64,000 nucleotides of DNA from Cupriavidus pinatubonensis. GTDB taxonomy: Bacteria > Pseudomonadota > Gammaproteobacteria > Burkholderiales > Burkholderiaceae. The stretch covers positions 3,472,001 to 3,536,000 of the forward strand of contig NZ_CP080767.1 of assembly GCF_019602855.1 (NCBI RefSeq), read 5' to 3'. Positions within the stretch are counted from its first letter, which is position 1; every line of letters starts with the position of its first letter. Position numbers and translations under genes: made by a program. Positions 7,977 to 16,721 of the stretch are shown here, piece after piece. The notes below the pieces were generated by a model. That model was not told where the DNA came from and did no database searches. It saw nothing but the letters and a program-made list of their open reading frames with translations.

Positions 7977-10249
7977 TGACCCACGCCGTGATCGGACACA
8001 GCGTCAAGCGCACCGACCTGCTCGACAAGGTCACCGGCAATGCGAAGTACGTTGCCGACATGCCGTTCGCCGGCCTGCTGTTCGGCAAGATCAAGCGCTG
8101 CGAAGTCGCGCACGCAAAGATCCGCCGCATCGACACATCGCGCGCGCTTGCGCTGCCCGGCGTCAAGGCCGTGCTCACCCACGAGAACGTGCCGCGCGTG
8201 TTGCATGCCGGATCGCCGCATCCGCGCTCTGCGTCAGTGACGTGCGACCAGTACATCCTCGACGACAAGGTGCGCTACTGGGGCGAAGGCGTGGCCGCCG
8301 TGGCCGCGACTAGCGAGGACATCGCGGCGCATGCGATCGAACTGATCGAAGTCGAATACGAGACGCTGCCCGCCGTATTCACGACAGAAGATGCCGAACG
8401 TTCCGACGCGCCGCGCATCCACGACCGCGAACCCGGCGGCAACCTGGTGTTGCCGCCTGTCATCGTCAAGCGCGGTGATGTCGAAGCCGGCTTTGCCGAA
8501 GCGGATTTCATCCTCGAAGGCATCTATGAAGGCGGCCGCCCTACCCCGGCCTACATGGAACCGAACGTCTGCACCTGCAACTGGGACGGCAACGGCAATC
8601 TGACCGTGTGGATTTCCACGCAGACCGCGTTCATGGTACGCGGCATCATGGCCGAAGTGCTGGGCCTGCCGCTGCACAAGGTACGCGTGCTGGTCGACCA
8701 TATGGGCGGCGGCTTTGGTGCGAAGCAAGACCTGTTTCAGCATGAGTTTCTGTGCGCATTGATGGCGCGCGAGACGCGCCGGCCGGTGCGCATGGAATAC
8801 ACGCGCGAGGAAACCTTCCTCGGCGGACGCACACGCCATCCGGCCAGGATCTGGCTCAAGCAGGGCTTCCGCAACGACGGCACCATCACTGCGCGCCAGG
8901 CGAAGGTGGTGTTCAACTCGGGCGCGTATGGCTCGCATGGTCCCGGCGTCACCAACGTCGGCACCGCAGCCATGGTCTCGCTGTACCGCTGCGACAACGT
9001 GCTGCTCGAAGGGCGTTGCGTCTACACCAACAGCCCGATCGCGGGCGCGTTCCGTGGCTATGGCGTGGTGCAGACCTACTATGCGCTCGATGTCCAGATG
9101 GACGAGGCGGCCGAACATCTCGGCATGGACCCCGCCGACCTAAAACTGAAGAACGCCGTGCGCGAAGGCGATATCGCACCGTCCAATCACCCACTGATCG
9201 GCCACGGGCTGGAAGCATGCATCAGCAAGGGCATGGAAGCCACCCGTTGGGCCGCACTGCGACAGCGCCCACGCGATACGGAAGGCCCGATCCGCACCGG
9301 CTGGGGCATCGGTTGCGAGATGCACGGCAGCAGCGCCTATCCGGGCATCAAGGAGCAGGGCAACGCGATCATCAAGATGAACGAGGATGGCACCGTCGTC
9401 CTGCTGACGGGTGCTGCAGGGCTTGGCACGGGAGCGCATACGGCGCTCGCGCAAATCGTGGCAGAGGAACTGACGCTGCCGTTCGAGTCGGTGTCTGTGG
9501 TCCACGGCGATACCGATGTGGTGCCGTGGGACATCGGCGCCTTCGCGAGCCATACGACGTACATGGTCGGCAAGGCCGCGCAGATGGCGGCGGGCGAGAT
9601 CAAGCGGCAACTGTTCGATCGCGCGGCGAAGCTGCTCGAATGCACCCCTGATGCATTGATGCTCACGGCTGGCGTGATCGCGGTGCGCGACCGCGAAGGT
9701 CCAACGCTGACGGTGCGCGAAGCAGTCATGCCACGCAAGGGTATTCCTGCCGCGCAACTGGTCGGCACCGCCACATACCACCCGACCAAGTCGTATTCGT
9801 TCGCCGCGCATTTCGTGCAAGTCGAAGTCGACACGGAAACGGGCTTCATTACCGTGAAGCAGGTAGTGCCCGTGCATGACGTCGGCAAGGTGATCCACCC
9901 CGTGGCGGCGGCCGGCCAGATCGAGGGTGGCATCCAGCAAGGCATCGGCCATACGCTGTACGAGGACTACCAGATCGACATGCGCACCGGCCGCTCGCTC
10001 AATGCCAACTTCGTCGACTACAAGATGCCGCTCGCGATGGACATGCCGGAGATTCACACCATCATCCTTGAAGCGGCCCCCGATCCTGGCGGACCGTTCG
10101 GCGCCAAGGGCGTAGGGGAGGATCCGATCGTCGCGATCGGACCGGCCATTTCCAACGCCGTGTTCGATGCGATCGGCGTGCGCTTCCGGCACTACCCGAT
10201 CCGGCCGGAGCAGGTGCTGCAGGCGCTTGCCAAAAAGGCGGCGGCATGA
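7973..10249 (+). CDS. Molybdenum hydroxylase molybdopterin-binding (large) subunit
   Basis: The 758-residue subunit of the xanthine-dehydrogenase superfamily hydroxylates an aromatic or N-heteroaromatic carbon using water. It has the molybdopterin motif MGGGFGAKQD near residue 245, FRGYG near residue 360, and the C-terminal GAKGVGEDP near residue 710 with the Glu expected to act as catalytic base. The start is ATG 7973, overlapping the previous stop; ATG 7976 has better spacing to GAGGAGG and is equally likely. It ends overlapping the ubiX start. The substrate cannot be assigned: purine, nicotinate-like and other heteroaromatic hydroxylases share this architecture. Neighbouring nucleobase permeases point to a purine- or pyrimidine-like ring. 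Confidence 0.88.
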   Translation: MMTHAVIGHSVKRTDLLDKVTGNAKYVADMPFAGLLFGKIKRCEVAHAKIRRIDTSRALALPGVKAVLTHENVPRVLHAGSPHPRSASVTCDQYILDDKVRYWGEGVAAVAATSEDIAAHAIELIEVEYETLPAVFTTEDAERSDAPRIHDREPGGNLVLPPVIVKRGDVEAGFAEADFILEGIYEGGRPTPAYMEPNVCTCNWDGNGNLTVWISTQTAFMVRGIMAEVLGLPLHKVRVLVDHMGGGFGAKQDLFQHEFLCALMARETRRPVRMEYTREETFLGGRTRHPARIWLKQGFRNDGTITARQAKVVFNSGAYGSHGPGVTNVGTAAMVSLYRCDNVLLEGRCVYTNSPIAGAFRGYGVVQTYYALDVQMDEAAEHLGMDPADLKLKNAVREGDIAPSNHPLIGHGLEACISKGMEATRWAALRQRPRDTEGPIRTGWGIGCEMHGSSAYPGIKEQGNAIIKMNEDGTVVLLTGAAGLGTGAHTALAQIVAEELTLPFESVSVVHGDTDVVPWDIGAFASHTTYMVGKAAQMAAGEIKRQLFDRAAKLLECTPDALMLTAGVIAVRDREGPTLTVREAVMPRKGIPAAQLVGTATYHPTKSYSFAAHFVQVEVDTETGFITVKQVVPVHDVGKVIHPVAAAGQIEGGIQQGIGHTLYEDYQIDMRTGRSLNANFVDYKMPLAMDMPEIHTIILEAAPDPGGPFGAKGVGEDPIVAIGPAISNAVFDAIGVRFRHYPIRPEQVLQALAKKAAA

Positions 10250-10836
10250 CGAAGCGCCTTGTCGTCGCTATCACCGGTGCGAGTGGCGCGGTCTATGGCG
10301 TGCGCGTGTTGCAGGCGCTGTCACCGCTGGCGGACTGGGAAACGCATCTGGTGTGCTCGCCTTCCGGCCTGCTGACCGCACACCACGAACTCGGCCTGCA
10401 GCGACCGCAGGTCGAGGCGATGGCCGATGCCGTGCACAACGTGCGCGATATCGGCGCAGCGATCGCGAGTGGATCGTTCCGCTGCGACGGCATGGTGGTA
10501 GCGCCCTGCTCCATGCGCACGCTGGCCGCGATCGCGACGGGCATGGCCGACAACCTCGTCACGCGCGCAGCCGACGTAATGCTCAAGGAACGGCGCCGAC
10601 TCGTGCTGCTTGCGCGCGAGACGCCGCTGCATCTCGTGCATCTGCGCAACATGACTGCAGTCACCGAGATGGGCGCGATCGTGCTGCCGCCCCTTCCTGC
10701 CTTCTACACGCATCCGCAGACCGTCGACGATATCGTCAACCACACGGTTGGTCGCGTGCTCGATCTGTTCAACGTTCCGCACGATGGACTGGTGCAGCGC
10801 TGGGAAGGCCTGCGCCCTGCCATCGGCGCCGCATAG
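10246..10836 (+). CDS. ubiX: UbiX-type flavin prenyltransferase
   Basis: The 196-residue protein starts with LVVAITGASGAVYGVRVL, the FMN-binding motif of UbiX/PadI flavin prenyltransferases, which join dimethylallyl phosphate to FMN to make the prenyl-FMN used by UbiD enzymes. Family length is about 190-200. The ATG overlaps the stop of the large molybdenum hydroxylase subunit by four bases, indicating translational coupling. Together with the UbiD homologue at 2484 this suggests a catabolic, cluster-specific UbiD/UbiX pair rather than the ubiquinone enzymes. The symbol reflects family only. Confidence 0.88.
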   Translation: MTKRLVVAITGASGAVYGVRVLQALSPLADWETHLVCSPSGLLTAHHELGLQRPQVEAMADAVHNVRDIGAAIASGSFRCDGMVVAPCSMRTLAAIATGMADNLVTRAADVMLKERRRLVLLARETPLHLVHLRNMTAVTEMGAIVLPPLPAFYTHPQTVDDIVNHTVGRVLDLFNVPHDGLVQRWEGLRPAIGAA

Positions 10837-10893
10837 CCCACGTTTCGCTTATCGCCCCGCCAACGGGGAACGCAGTTTGAATCAGGAGACAAC

Positions 10894-11976
10894 ATGACGC
10901 ACCACGCCACGCAGTTGCCGCCCGTACCGGTCACCATCCTCACCGGCTTCCTTGGCTCCGGCAAGACCACGCTGCTGAACCACATCCTGACGCAGAAGCA
11001 CGGGCACCGCATCGCGGTGATCGAGAACGAGTTCGGCGAGGTCGATGTCGACTCCGATCTCGTGATGACTTCCGACGAAGAGATCTACCAGATGACCAAC
11101 GGCTGCATCTGCTGCGTTGTGGACGTGCGCACGGACCTCGTGCGCATCCTGCAGAAGCTGCTCGAGCGGCCCGAGCGATTCGACCACATCCTCGTGGAGA
11201 CCAGCGGCCTGGCCGACCCGACGCCAGTGGCCGCGACCTTCTTCATGGACCATGAAGTTGCGCAGCAGGTAAGACTCGATGGCATTCTGACGCTCGTGGA
11301 TGCGGTGCACATCGAAGATCACCTCGATGATCCGCAACTGACAGGGTTCGACAACCAGGCCGTGGACCAGATTGTCGCGGCGGACCGCGTCATCCTGAAC
11401 AAGACCGATCTCGTCAGTGCCGCGCGGCTCGACGCACTCGAAGCGCGCATCCACAAGCTCAATGAAGGCGCGCAGATCCTGCGCTCCAACTATGCGCAGG
11501 TCGATCTAGGCAAGATCCTCGGCATCGGCGGGTTCACGCCGGGCATAGTGCAGATGGAGGATCACGGACATGCGCATCACGAGCACGATCATGCTGGCCA
11601 CGTCTGCGACGAGCATTGCGACCATGCGCATGATGAGGCCGAGCATGGTCATCGTCATGATCCATCGGTGACATCGGTCTCGCTGGTGTTCGACCAGCCA
11701 TTCGATCGCCAGCGGCTTGAATACGGCTTGCGGGCATTGCTCGCCGCACAGGGCGACGATGTATTCCGCATGAAAGGCATCGTCGCCGTGGCCGGCGATA
11801 CGCAGCGCTACGTGTTGCAGGCCGTGCACCGGCTCATGGATTTCCGTGCGGACGCGCCATGGGGCACGGAAGCGCCGCAGAGCAAGTTCGTGTTCATCGG
11901 CCGCAACCTGGACAAGCAGCGGCTGCAGACACTGCTGAACGTTTGCATGCCGGTGCGCGTAGCAGAAGCGGCGTAA
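10894..11976 (+). CDS. CobW/COG0523-type G3E GTPase metallochaperone
   Basis: The 360-residue protein has Walker A GFLGSGKTT (18-26), the ENEFGE switch, the metal-binding CICC at 71-74 (CxCC), an NKTD guanine-specificity motif near 170, a His-rich metal-sensing segment around 222-255, and a C-terminal CobW_C domain. Such GTPases deliver zinc, cobalt or other metals to specific targets. AGGAGA precedes the ATG. It follows ubiX closely on the same strand. It may serve the metal-dependent amidohydrolases of this cluster, which is inference; nothing here suggests cobalamin synthesis. Confidence 0.88.
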   Translation: MTHHATQLPPVPVTILTGFLGSGKTTLLNHILTQKHGHRIAVIENEFGEVDVDSDLVMTSDEEIYQMTNGCICCVVDVRTDLVRILQKLLERPERFDHILVETSGLADPTPVAATFFMDHEVAQQVRLDGILTLVDAVHIEDHLDDPQLTGFDNQAVDQIVAADRVILNKTDLVSAARLDALEARIHKLNEGAQILRSNYAQVDLGKILGIGGFTPGIVQMEDHGHAHHEHDHAGHVCDEHCDHAHDEAEHGHRHDPSVTSVSLVFDQPFDRQRLEYGLRALLAAQGDDVFRMKGIVAVAGDTQRYVLQAVHRLMDFRADAPWGTEAPQSKFVFIGRNLDKQRLQTLLNVCMPVRVAEAA

Positions 11977-11995
11977 TGTCCCTGGCGGGTTAACC

Positions 11996-12033
11996 GGCTG
12001 AAGCGCGTCTCTGTCGTGGAGACCGCTTCAGCC
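11996..12033. terminator. Hairpin between convergent cobW-like and araC-like genes
   Basis: GGCTGAAGCG at 11996-12005 pairs with CGCTTCAGCC at 12024-12033, with an inner GTCTC/GAGAC extension. The perfect stem sits between convergent stops and overlaps the last codons of the AraC-type gene. There is no clear T-run, so it may be a bidirectional or weak terminator. Confidence 0.55.
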
Positions 12034-13029
12034 CCGCGGCGCCTGCAAGGTATCCGACGGCAGTTCGCCGAACGCCTTGCGGTACTCGCGCGAGAACAGG
12101 CTCAGGTGCGTGAAGCCATGGCGCAACGCGATGGCGCTGACCATCCCTTTTTCCTGCGGTACGCGCTGCAAGTCCGCACGGGCCGCCTGCAGGCGCAACA
12201 GCCGCAGATATTCCATGGGCGTCGTGTTCTTGCTCTTGCGGAACCCGAGCTGCAGCGTGCGCGCCGACACACCGCAATGCGCTGCCACCCGCTCCAACGT
12301 GAGCGGCTGATCCAGGTGCGTGCGGAGATACGCGATCGCGCAGCGGACATAGCCCGGCAACGCCGGCGCAAAGCGACTCGGCAACATGCCACCGTCTGCG
12401 GCGAAGCGGTCGAGCAGCAGCGTGGACAGCACGATGCGTTCGATGCTTGCATCCATCGCGGGCGCGCCGGTGCCTTCGCGCCGCACGCGCGTTTCTGCGC
12501 GCAGGTATGCCACCAGGGCCTGCCAGCGCTCGGCGCGGCCATCATCTGCGACCGGCTGCATGTCGAACTCGATCGGCGTTGGCGGATCGAAGCCGAACTG
12601 CAGGCGGAACGCTTCCTCGATCAGCTGCCGGCGGATCACCACACTGAAGCGCTCGCAATCGCGGTCGAGCGACAGGCTCGCCGGCACCGTGGGCGAAAAC
12701 ACGAACGTCGCGCCCGGCGGCATCTCAACCGTGCCGTGCGGCGCATGCACGCGGCAGCGTCCCGCAAGCAGCGTCTGGATCACGAACTCGTCCTTGCCCT
12801 GCTGCGGCTCGATATCCACGGCCTGGTTGTAGCCGATGGTCACCAGCGTCAGGCGGCCAATCGCACAGGTATCGATGCGCGCGTCGAGCGCAGCGTCATC
12901 CTCGGCCGCGCGCAGCCGCGTGGGCCCGAACACACGGCCGGACAGCGACTGGATGCGTTGCGCATCACTAGCTCGGCCGGGGCTGTTCGATGCAGCGGGA
13001 AAGGCTCGATTGGCTGGAATGGCTGGCAT
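12028..13029 (-). CDS. AraC-family transcriptional regulator
   Basis: This is about a 333-residue protein with an N-terminal cupin-like effector domain (AraC_binding_2 type, as in AndR-like activators) and a C-terminal pair of helix-turn-helix motifs, including LTLERVAAHCGVSARTLQLGF and the conserved AIALRHGFTHLSLFSREYRKAFG. The ATG at 13029 is preferred over an in-frame TTG at 13050, but neither has a convincing ribosome binding site, so the start is uncertain. It is divergent from the second NCS2 permease and probably controls permease and deaminase. The effector is unknown. Confidence 0.85.
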   Translation of the reverse strand: MPAIPANRAFPAASNSPGRASDAQRIQSLSGRVFGPTRLRAAEDDAALDARIDTCAIGRLTLVTIGYNQAVDIEPQQGKDEFVIQTLLAGRCRVHAPHGTVEMPPGATFVFSPTVPASLSLDRDCERFSVVIRRQLIEEAFRLQFGFDPPTPIEFDMQPVADDGRAERWQALVAYLRAETRVRREGTGAPAMDASIERIVLSTLLLDRFAADGGMLPSRFAPALPGYVRCAIAYLRTHLDQPLTLERVAAHCGVSARTLQLGFRKSKNTTPMEYLRLLRLQAARADLQRVPQEKGMVSAIALRHGFTHLSLFSREYRKAFGELPSDTLQAPRG

Positions 13030-13165
13030 GCGGGAAGCGGGTGCAGGCAAGGAAAGCTGCGTGGAAGCGTCGTGTCCATCCTAGGGTCCGTACCCGATCA
13101 CCGCAAGCCAAGGGAAACCCCTGATGCCGCTTTCACGTGCGATTGCGGACGGATGCCATCGCCTT

Positions 13166-13182
13166 CGCAATTGCGCTATAAG
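13166..13182 (+). promoter_or_regulatory. Palindrome next to a -10-like element, araC / NCS2 spacer
   Basis: CGCAATTGCG at 13166-13175 is a perfect palindrome directly before TATAAG at 13177-13182, about 100 bases before the permease start at 13280. It could be an operator overlapping the permease promoter. No good -35 was found, so support is modest. Confidence 0.3.
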
Positions 13183-13279
13183 CGCGCGGCGCACGCCGCT
13201 ATCTTCCATGCATGCACCGGCGGCCAGCCGCAGCCGGCACGGTGCGCGTCCCCCAACGACAGCGGCAGGAGACACCACC

Positions 13280-14628
13280 ATGACAACTGCCGTGCACCCC
13301 GTCGATCAGATATTGCCCGCGCGCGCCATGGCGTCGCTGGGCTTCCAGCACATGCTGGTGAGCTACCTCGGAGCAATCGCCGTACCGATGATTGTAGCGA
13401 GCGCGCTGAAGATGACCCCTGCGCAGACGACCATGCTGATCAGCACGGCGCTGTTCACATCCGGCATCGCCACATTGCTCCAGACCGTGGGCTTCTGGAA
13501 ATTCGGAGTACGGCTGCCGCTGATGCAAGGCGTGGCATTCAGCTCAGTCGCGCCGGTGATCGCGGTCGGCAGCGACCCGTCGCTGGGCTTCAATGGCGTG
13601 TGCGGCGCCATCATCGGCGCAGGCGTGATCACGATGCTGCTCGCGCCCGTGATCGGGCGGCTCAAGCGCTTTTTTCCGCCGGTGGTCAGCGGCTGCACCA
13701 TCACCGCGGTGGGGCTGTCGCTGTTCCCGGTGTCGTTTCACTGGTTTGGCGGTGGGAGGGGTGCGCCGGATTTTGGCAGCCCCGTCTTTTTCGCGGTCGG
13801 CTTCGGTGTGGTGGCGCTGATCCTGCTCATCAACCGCCACCGCAGCGAACTGGTGCGCAACCTGGCGGTGATGATCGGCCTGCTTGTCGGCGGCGCCGTG
13901 GCGTGGATGCTCGGCATGGGCAACTTCGATGAAGTGTCGCGCGCGCCGTGGTTCACGATGGTCACGCCATTTGCATTCGGCATGCCCGTTTTCGATATTG
14001 GCGCCATCACGACGATGGTGATCGTGATGGTTGTGCAGATGGTGGAATCGATGGGCCTGTTCGTGGCTGTCAGCGAGATCGTCAAGCGCCCTATCACCGA
14101 ACAGGACGCCACGCGCGGACTACGCGCCAACGGGCTTGCCAGTGCCATCGGCGGCATGTTCGCGGCGTTTCCGTATATCGCCTTCATGGAGAACGTGGGC
14201 TCGTGATCGTCACCGGCGTGCGCAGCCGCTGGGTGGTTGCGACCTGCGGCGTGATGCTGTGCGCGGTGGCGCTGGTGCCGAAGATTGGCGCGCTGTTCGC
14301 GTCGATCCCGCCTGCGGCACTCGGCGGCGCGGCGATGGTGATGTTCGGCGTGGTTGTAGCGGCCGGCATCAAGACGCTGGGCCGAGTCGAATACGACCGC
14401 AATCCGGCCAACCTGTCGGTAGTTGCCATCACGCTCGCCTGCGCCATGATGCCCGTGATGCTGCCGTCCATGCTCGATAAGCTGCCCGGCTTCCTGCAGC
14501 CGTTCGTGCACAGCAGCGTGATCATCGCGTGCGTGGTCTCCGTACTGCTGAACCTGCTGCTCAATGGCGTGCCCGCGCGTGACGAGAGCGAGCACCCGAT
14601 CCATACCGACAACATCCAGGAGGTCTGA
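13280..14628 (+). pseudogene. NCS2-family nucleobase permease with a one-base frameshift
   Basis: The ATG at 13280 follows AGGAG and opens a frame closely similar to the permease at 4133, but it ends at TGA 14204-14206 after MENVGS. The rest of the family sequence (VIVTGVRSRWVV onward, to the stop at 14628) continues in another frame. Inserting one C after 14200 restores GLVIVTGVRSR, exactly as in the paralogue (GLVQVTGVRSR), and would give a full-length 449-residue protein. The break is therefore a single-base deletion, either genuine or a sequencing error. No slippery heptamer is visible, so programmed frameshifting is unlikely. It lies just before the deaminase-like gene. Confidence 0.85.
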
Positions 14629-14630
14629 AC

Positions 14631-16025
14631 ATGGTGTCCACCGCTGCCGCCCCGACGGGCAATCTGCTGATCCGCAACGCCGCCGCCGTGATGACAGGGC
14701 GCGCCGGCGACCCCGCGCGCGCGGGGGCTGCCGATATCCGCGTGCAAGCGGGCCGCATTGCGGAGATCGGCGCTGCCCTGCCCCGTCACGAAGGCGAAGA
14801 CGTGATCGACGCCACCGGCTGCGTGATCTACCCGGGCTGGGTCAACACGCATCACCATCTGTTCCAGAACCTGCTGAAGGCCGTGCCCGGCGGCATGAAC
14901 GCCGACCTGCAGCAATGGCTGGCCGCGGTGCCCTATCCGCGCCTCGCGCGCTTCACGCCCGAGATCTTCCGCACGGCGGTGCGCCTCGGCATGGCCGAAC
15001 TGCTGCTGTCGGGCACGACAACATGCGCGGATCATCACTACCTGTACCACCACGGCCATGGTGCAGAAACCGGCGATGTGCTGTTCCAGGTCGCCGAAGA
15101 ACTCGGCATGCGCCTCGTGCTATGCCGCGGCGGAGCAATCCAGTCCGCCGCCGATCACCCTGGCATGGCTGCTGCCGCGCTGGTGCCCGAGACGCTGGAC
15201 GAGATGCTCGCCGACATCGAACGCCTGAAGGCGCGCTACCACGACGCCTCCGCCGACGGCCTGCGCCGCGTGGTAGTCGCGCCAACCACACCGACGTTCT
15301 CGCTGCCGCCAGTGCTGCTGCGCGAACTGTCGGCCTTCGGCCGCGGCATGGACTTGCGCCTGCACTCGCACCTGTCCGAGACCGATAACTATGTGCGCTT
15401 TTGCCGCGAGAGATACCAGTGCTCGCCGGTGCAGTTCGTGGCCGACCATGATTGGCTGGGGCCCGATGTGTGGTTCGCGCATCTGGTCGCGGTCACCTCC
15501 GAGGAGATCCGGATGCTCGCGGTCACCAACACCGGCATGGCGCACTGCCCGGTCAGCAATGCGCGGCTCGGCAGCGGTATCGCACCCGTTCGCAAGATGG
15601 CCGATGCGGGCGTGCCGATATCGCTGGGCGTCGATGGTGTGGCGTCCAACGAGTCCGGCAGCATGGTGCATGAAGCGAACTTCGCGTGGCTGGTGCACCG
15701 GGCGGCGGGCGGCGCCGCGCAGACGCGCGTGGAGGAAGTGATCCACTGGGGCACGGCGGGTGGCGCGCGCGTATTGGGGTTGCCCGGCACTGGGATGCTT
15801 GCGCCGGGACAGTCAGCGGATCTTGCGATCTACGATGTGAGCGGCCTGCGCTTCCACGGCTTCCACGACATCGCCACCGCACCGGTAGCGGCCGGCGAAC
15901 CGACGCCTGTGCGGCACGTCTTGGTACGCGGCAGGCAGGTTGTCCGCGATGGCGAGGTTGTCGGGCTAGACCTCGGCAGACTGCGCGAGGACGCGCGGCG
16001 CGCGCTGGCAGCGCTGTTGGACTGA
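14631..16025 (+). CDS. 8-oxoguanine-deaminase / ATZ-TRZ-type amidohydrolase
   Basis: The 464-residue metal-dependent hydrolase of the amidohydrolase-1 superfamily deaminates purine- or triazine-like rings. Visible are the N-terminal HxH in VNTHHHLFQN, the LHSHLSET motif (His, catalytic Glu), MAHCPVSNARLGSG, and Asp in SLGVDGVASNES. This pattern is closest to 8-oxoguanine deaminases and hydroxyatrazine-type enzymes, though the substrate is not proven. AGGAGG at 14618-14623 lies eight bases from the ATG, within the end of the frameshifted permease. The pairing of nucleobase permease and deaminase supports a purine-like substrate. Cytoplasmic. Confidence 0.85.
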   Translation: MVSTAAAPTGNLLIRNAAAVMTGRAGDPARAGAADIRVQAGRIAEIGAALPRHEGEDVIDATGCVIYPGWVNTHHHLFQNLLKAVPGGMNADLQQWLAAVPYPRLARFTPEIFRTAVRLGMAELLLSGTTTCADHHYLYHHGHGAETGDVLFQVAEELGMRLVLCRGGAIQSAADHPGMAAAALVPETLDEMLADIERLKARYHDASADGLRRVVVAPTTPTFSLPPVLLRELSAFGRGMDLRLHSHLSETDNYVRFCRERYQCSPVQFVADHDWLGPDVWFAHLVAVTSEEIRMLAVTNTGMAHCPVSNARLGSGIAPVRKMADAGVPISLGVDGVASNESGSMVHEANFAWLVHRAAGGAAQTRVEEVIHWGTAGGARVLGLPGTGMLAPGQSADLAIYDVSGLRFHGFHDIATAPVAAGEPTPVRHVLVRGRQVVRDGEVVGLDLGRLREDARRALAALLD

Positions 16026-16037
16026 GTGGCAAACGCC

Positions 16038-16069
16038 CGCTGCGTGGCCGTTCGACGGGACACGCAGCG
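16038..16069. terminator. Hairpin between convergent deaminase and cytochrome genes
   Basis: CGCTGCGTG at 16038-16046 pairs with CACGCAGCG at 16061-16069 across a 14-base loop, between two convergent stops. There is no long T-run; it could terminate in both directions. Confidence 0.5.
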
Positions 16070-16080
16070 AGCGCGTACGG

Positions 16081-16707
16081 CTATCGCGACAACACCCAGG
16101 TTGCCAGCGTCTTCAGGTCAGCATCGTCGAGCTGCGGGAACGCCGGCATTGGCACCTGTCCCCACTTGCCGCTGCCGCCGCTGCGGATGCTCTGCATCAG
16201 CTTGCCGGTGGCGTCGGCATTGCCCGCATACTTGGCCGCCACGTCATGGAACGCGGGGCCGACCACCTTCTTGTCGACGGCATGGCACGCGCTGCACTGG
16301 TTAGCACCGAGCAGCGTGTCCACCGAGCGTGGCGCGCCAGCAGCCGCCGCCGTGGCAGGTGCCGCGGTGGCTGCCGCGGCGACCGGCGTAGCACTGCCGC
16401 GCTCGGCGCCGTAGGTCTTGACCAGGTAGTCGACGATCAGCGGGATGTCTTCGTCGCGCAGCGGCGCGCCGAACGGCTTCTTCATCTTCTTGACGGTCGC
16501 GTCCCAGTAGGCGCGCGGCGACGTCTGCGGCTGGGTCTCGACGTACTGGGCCGAATGGCACGTCATGCAGTTCTGCTGCACTAGCCGGTAGCCGGGCAGA
16601 TCGCTCGGGCGATAGGCCGCGGTTTCGGCGGGCAGGGTAACTTCCAGCGCCATGGCCGGAAGGGCACAGGCCGCGAACACAGCGGCGATCAGGGGCTTCA
16701 TATTCAT
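16081..16707 (-). CDS. Periplasmic diheme cytochrome c, partner of the molybdoenzyme
   Basis: The 208-residue protein has a signal peptide (residues 1 to about 20, ending AMA) and two c-type heme sites: CMTCH at 47-51 and CSACH at 138-142. The two small cytochrome domains are joined by an Ala-rich linker (about 104-127). The second domain resembles small class I cytochromes with the GPAFHDVAAKYAG and MPAFP features. It starts 14 bases after the sulfite-oxidase-type gene, so it is the likely electron acceptor. Compared with monoheme SorB-type partners, the fused second heme domain is unusual. GGAG precedes the ATG. Confidence 0.85.
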   Translation of the reverse strand: MNMKPLIAAVFAACALPAMALEVTLPAETAAYRPSDLPGYRLVQQNCMTCHSAQYVETQPQTSPRAYWDATVKKMKKPFGAPLRDEDIPLIVDYLVKTYGAERGSATPVAAAATAAPATAAAAGAPRSVDTLLGANQCSACHAVDKKVVGPAFHDVAAKYAGNADATGKLMQSIRSGGSGKWGQVPMPAFPQLDDADLKTLATWVLSR

Positions 16708-16721
16708 CGTGTCGCCCTCCC

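Noticed and set aside
6622..10249. Annotation of the molybdenum hydroxylase as 4-hydroxybenzoyl-CoA reductase
   Set aside because: The FAD subunit lacks the additional iron-sulfur insertion typical of that enzyme and the cluster has no CoA ligase next to it; the general family name is safer.
12016..13932. A 638-codon plus-strand open frame over the AraC gene and the start of the second permease
   Set aside because: Composition is Arg/His/Ala-rich and without motifs; the minus strand encodes a well-formed AraC regulator and another plus frame encodes the permease.
13280..14628. Programmed ribosomal frameshift in the second NCS2 permease
   Set aside because: No slippery heptamer or downstream pseudoknot was noticed at 14190-14206, and one inserted C fully restores the family motif; deletion or error is simpler.
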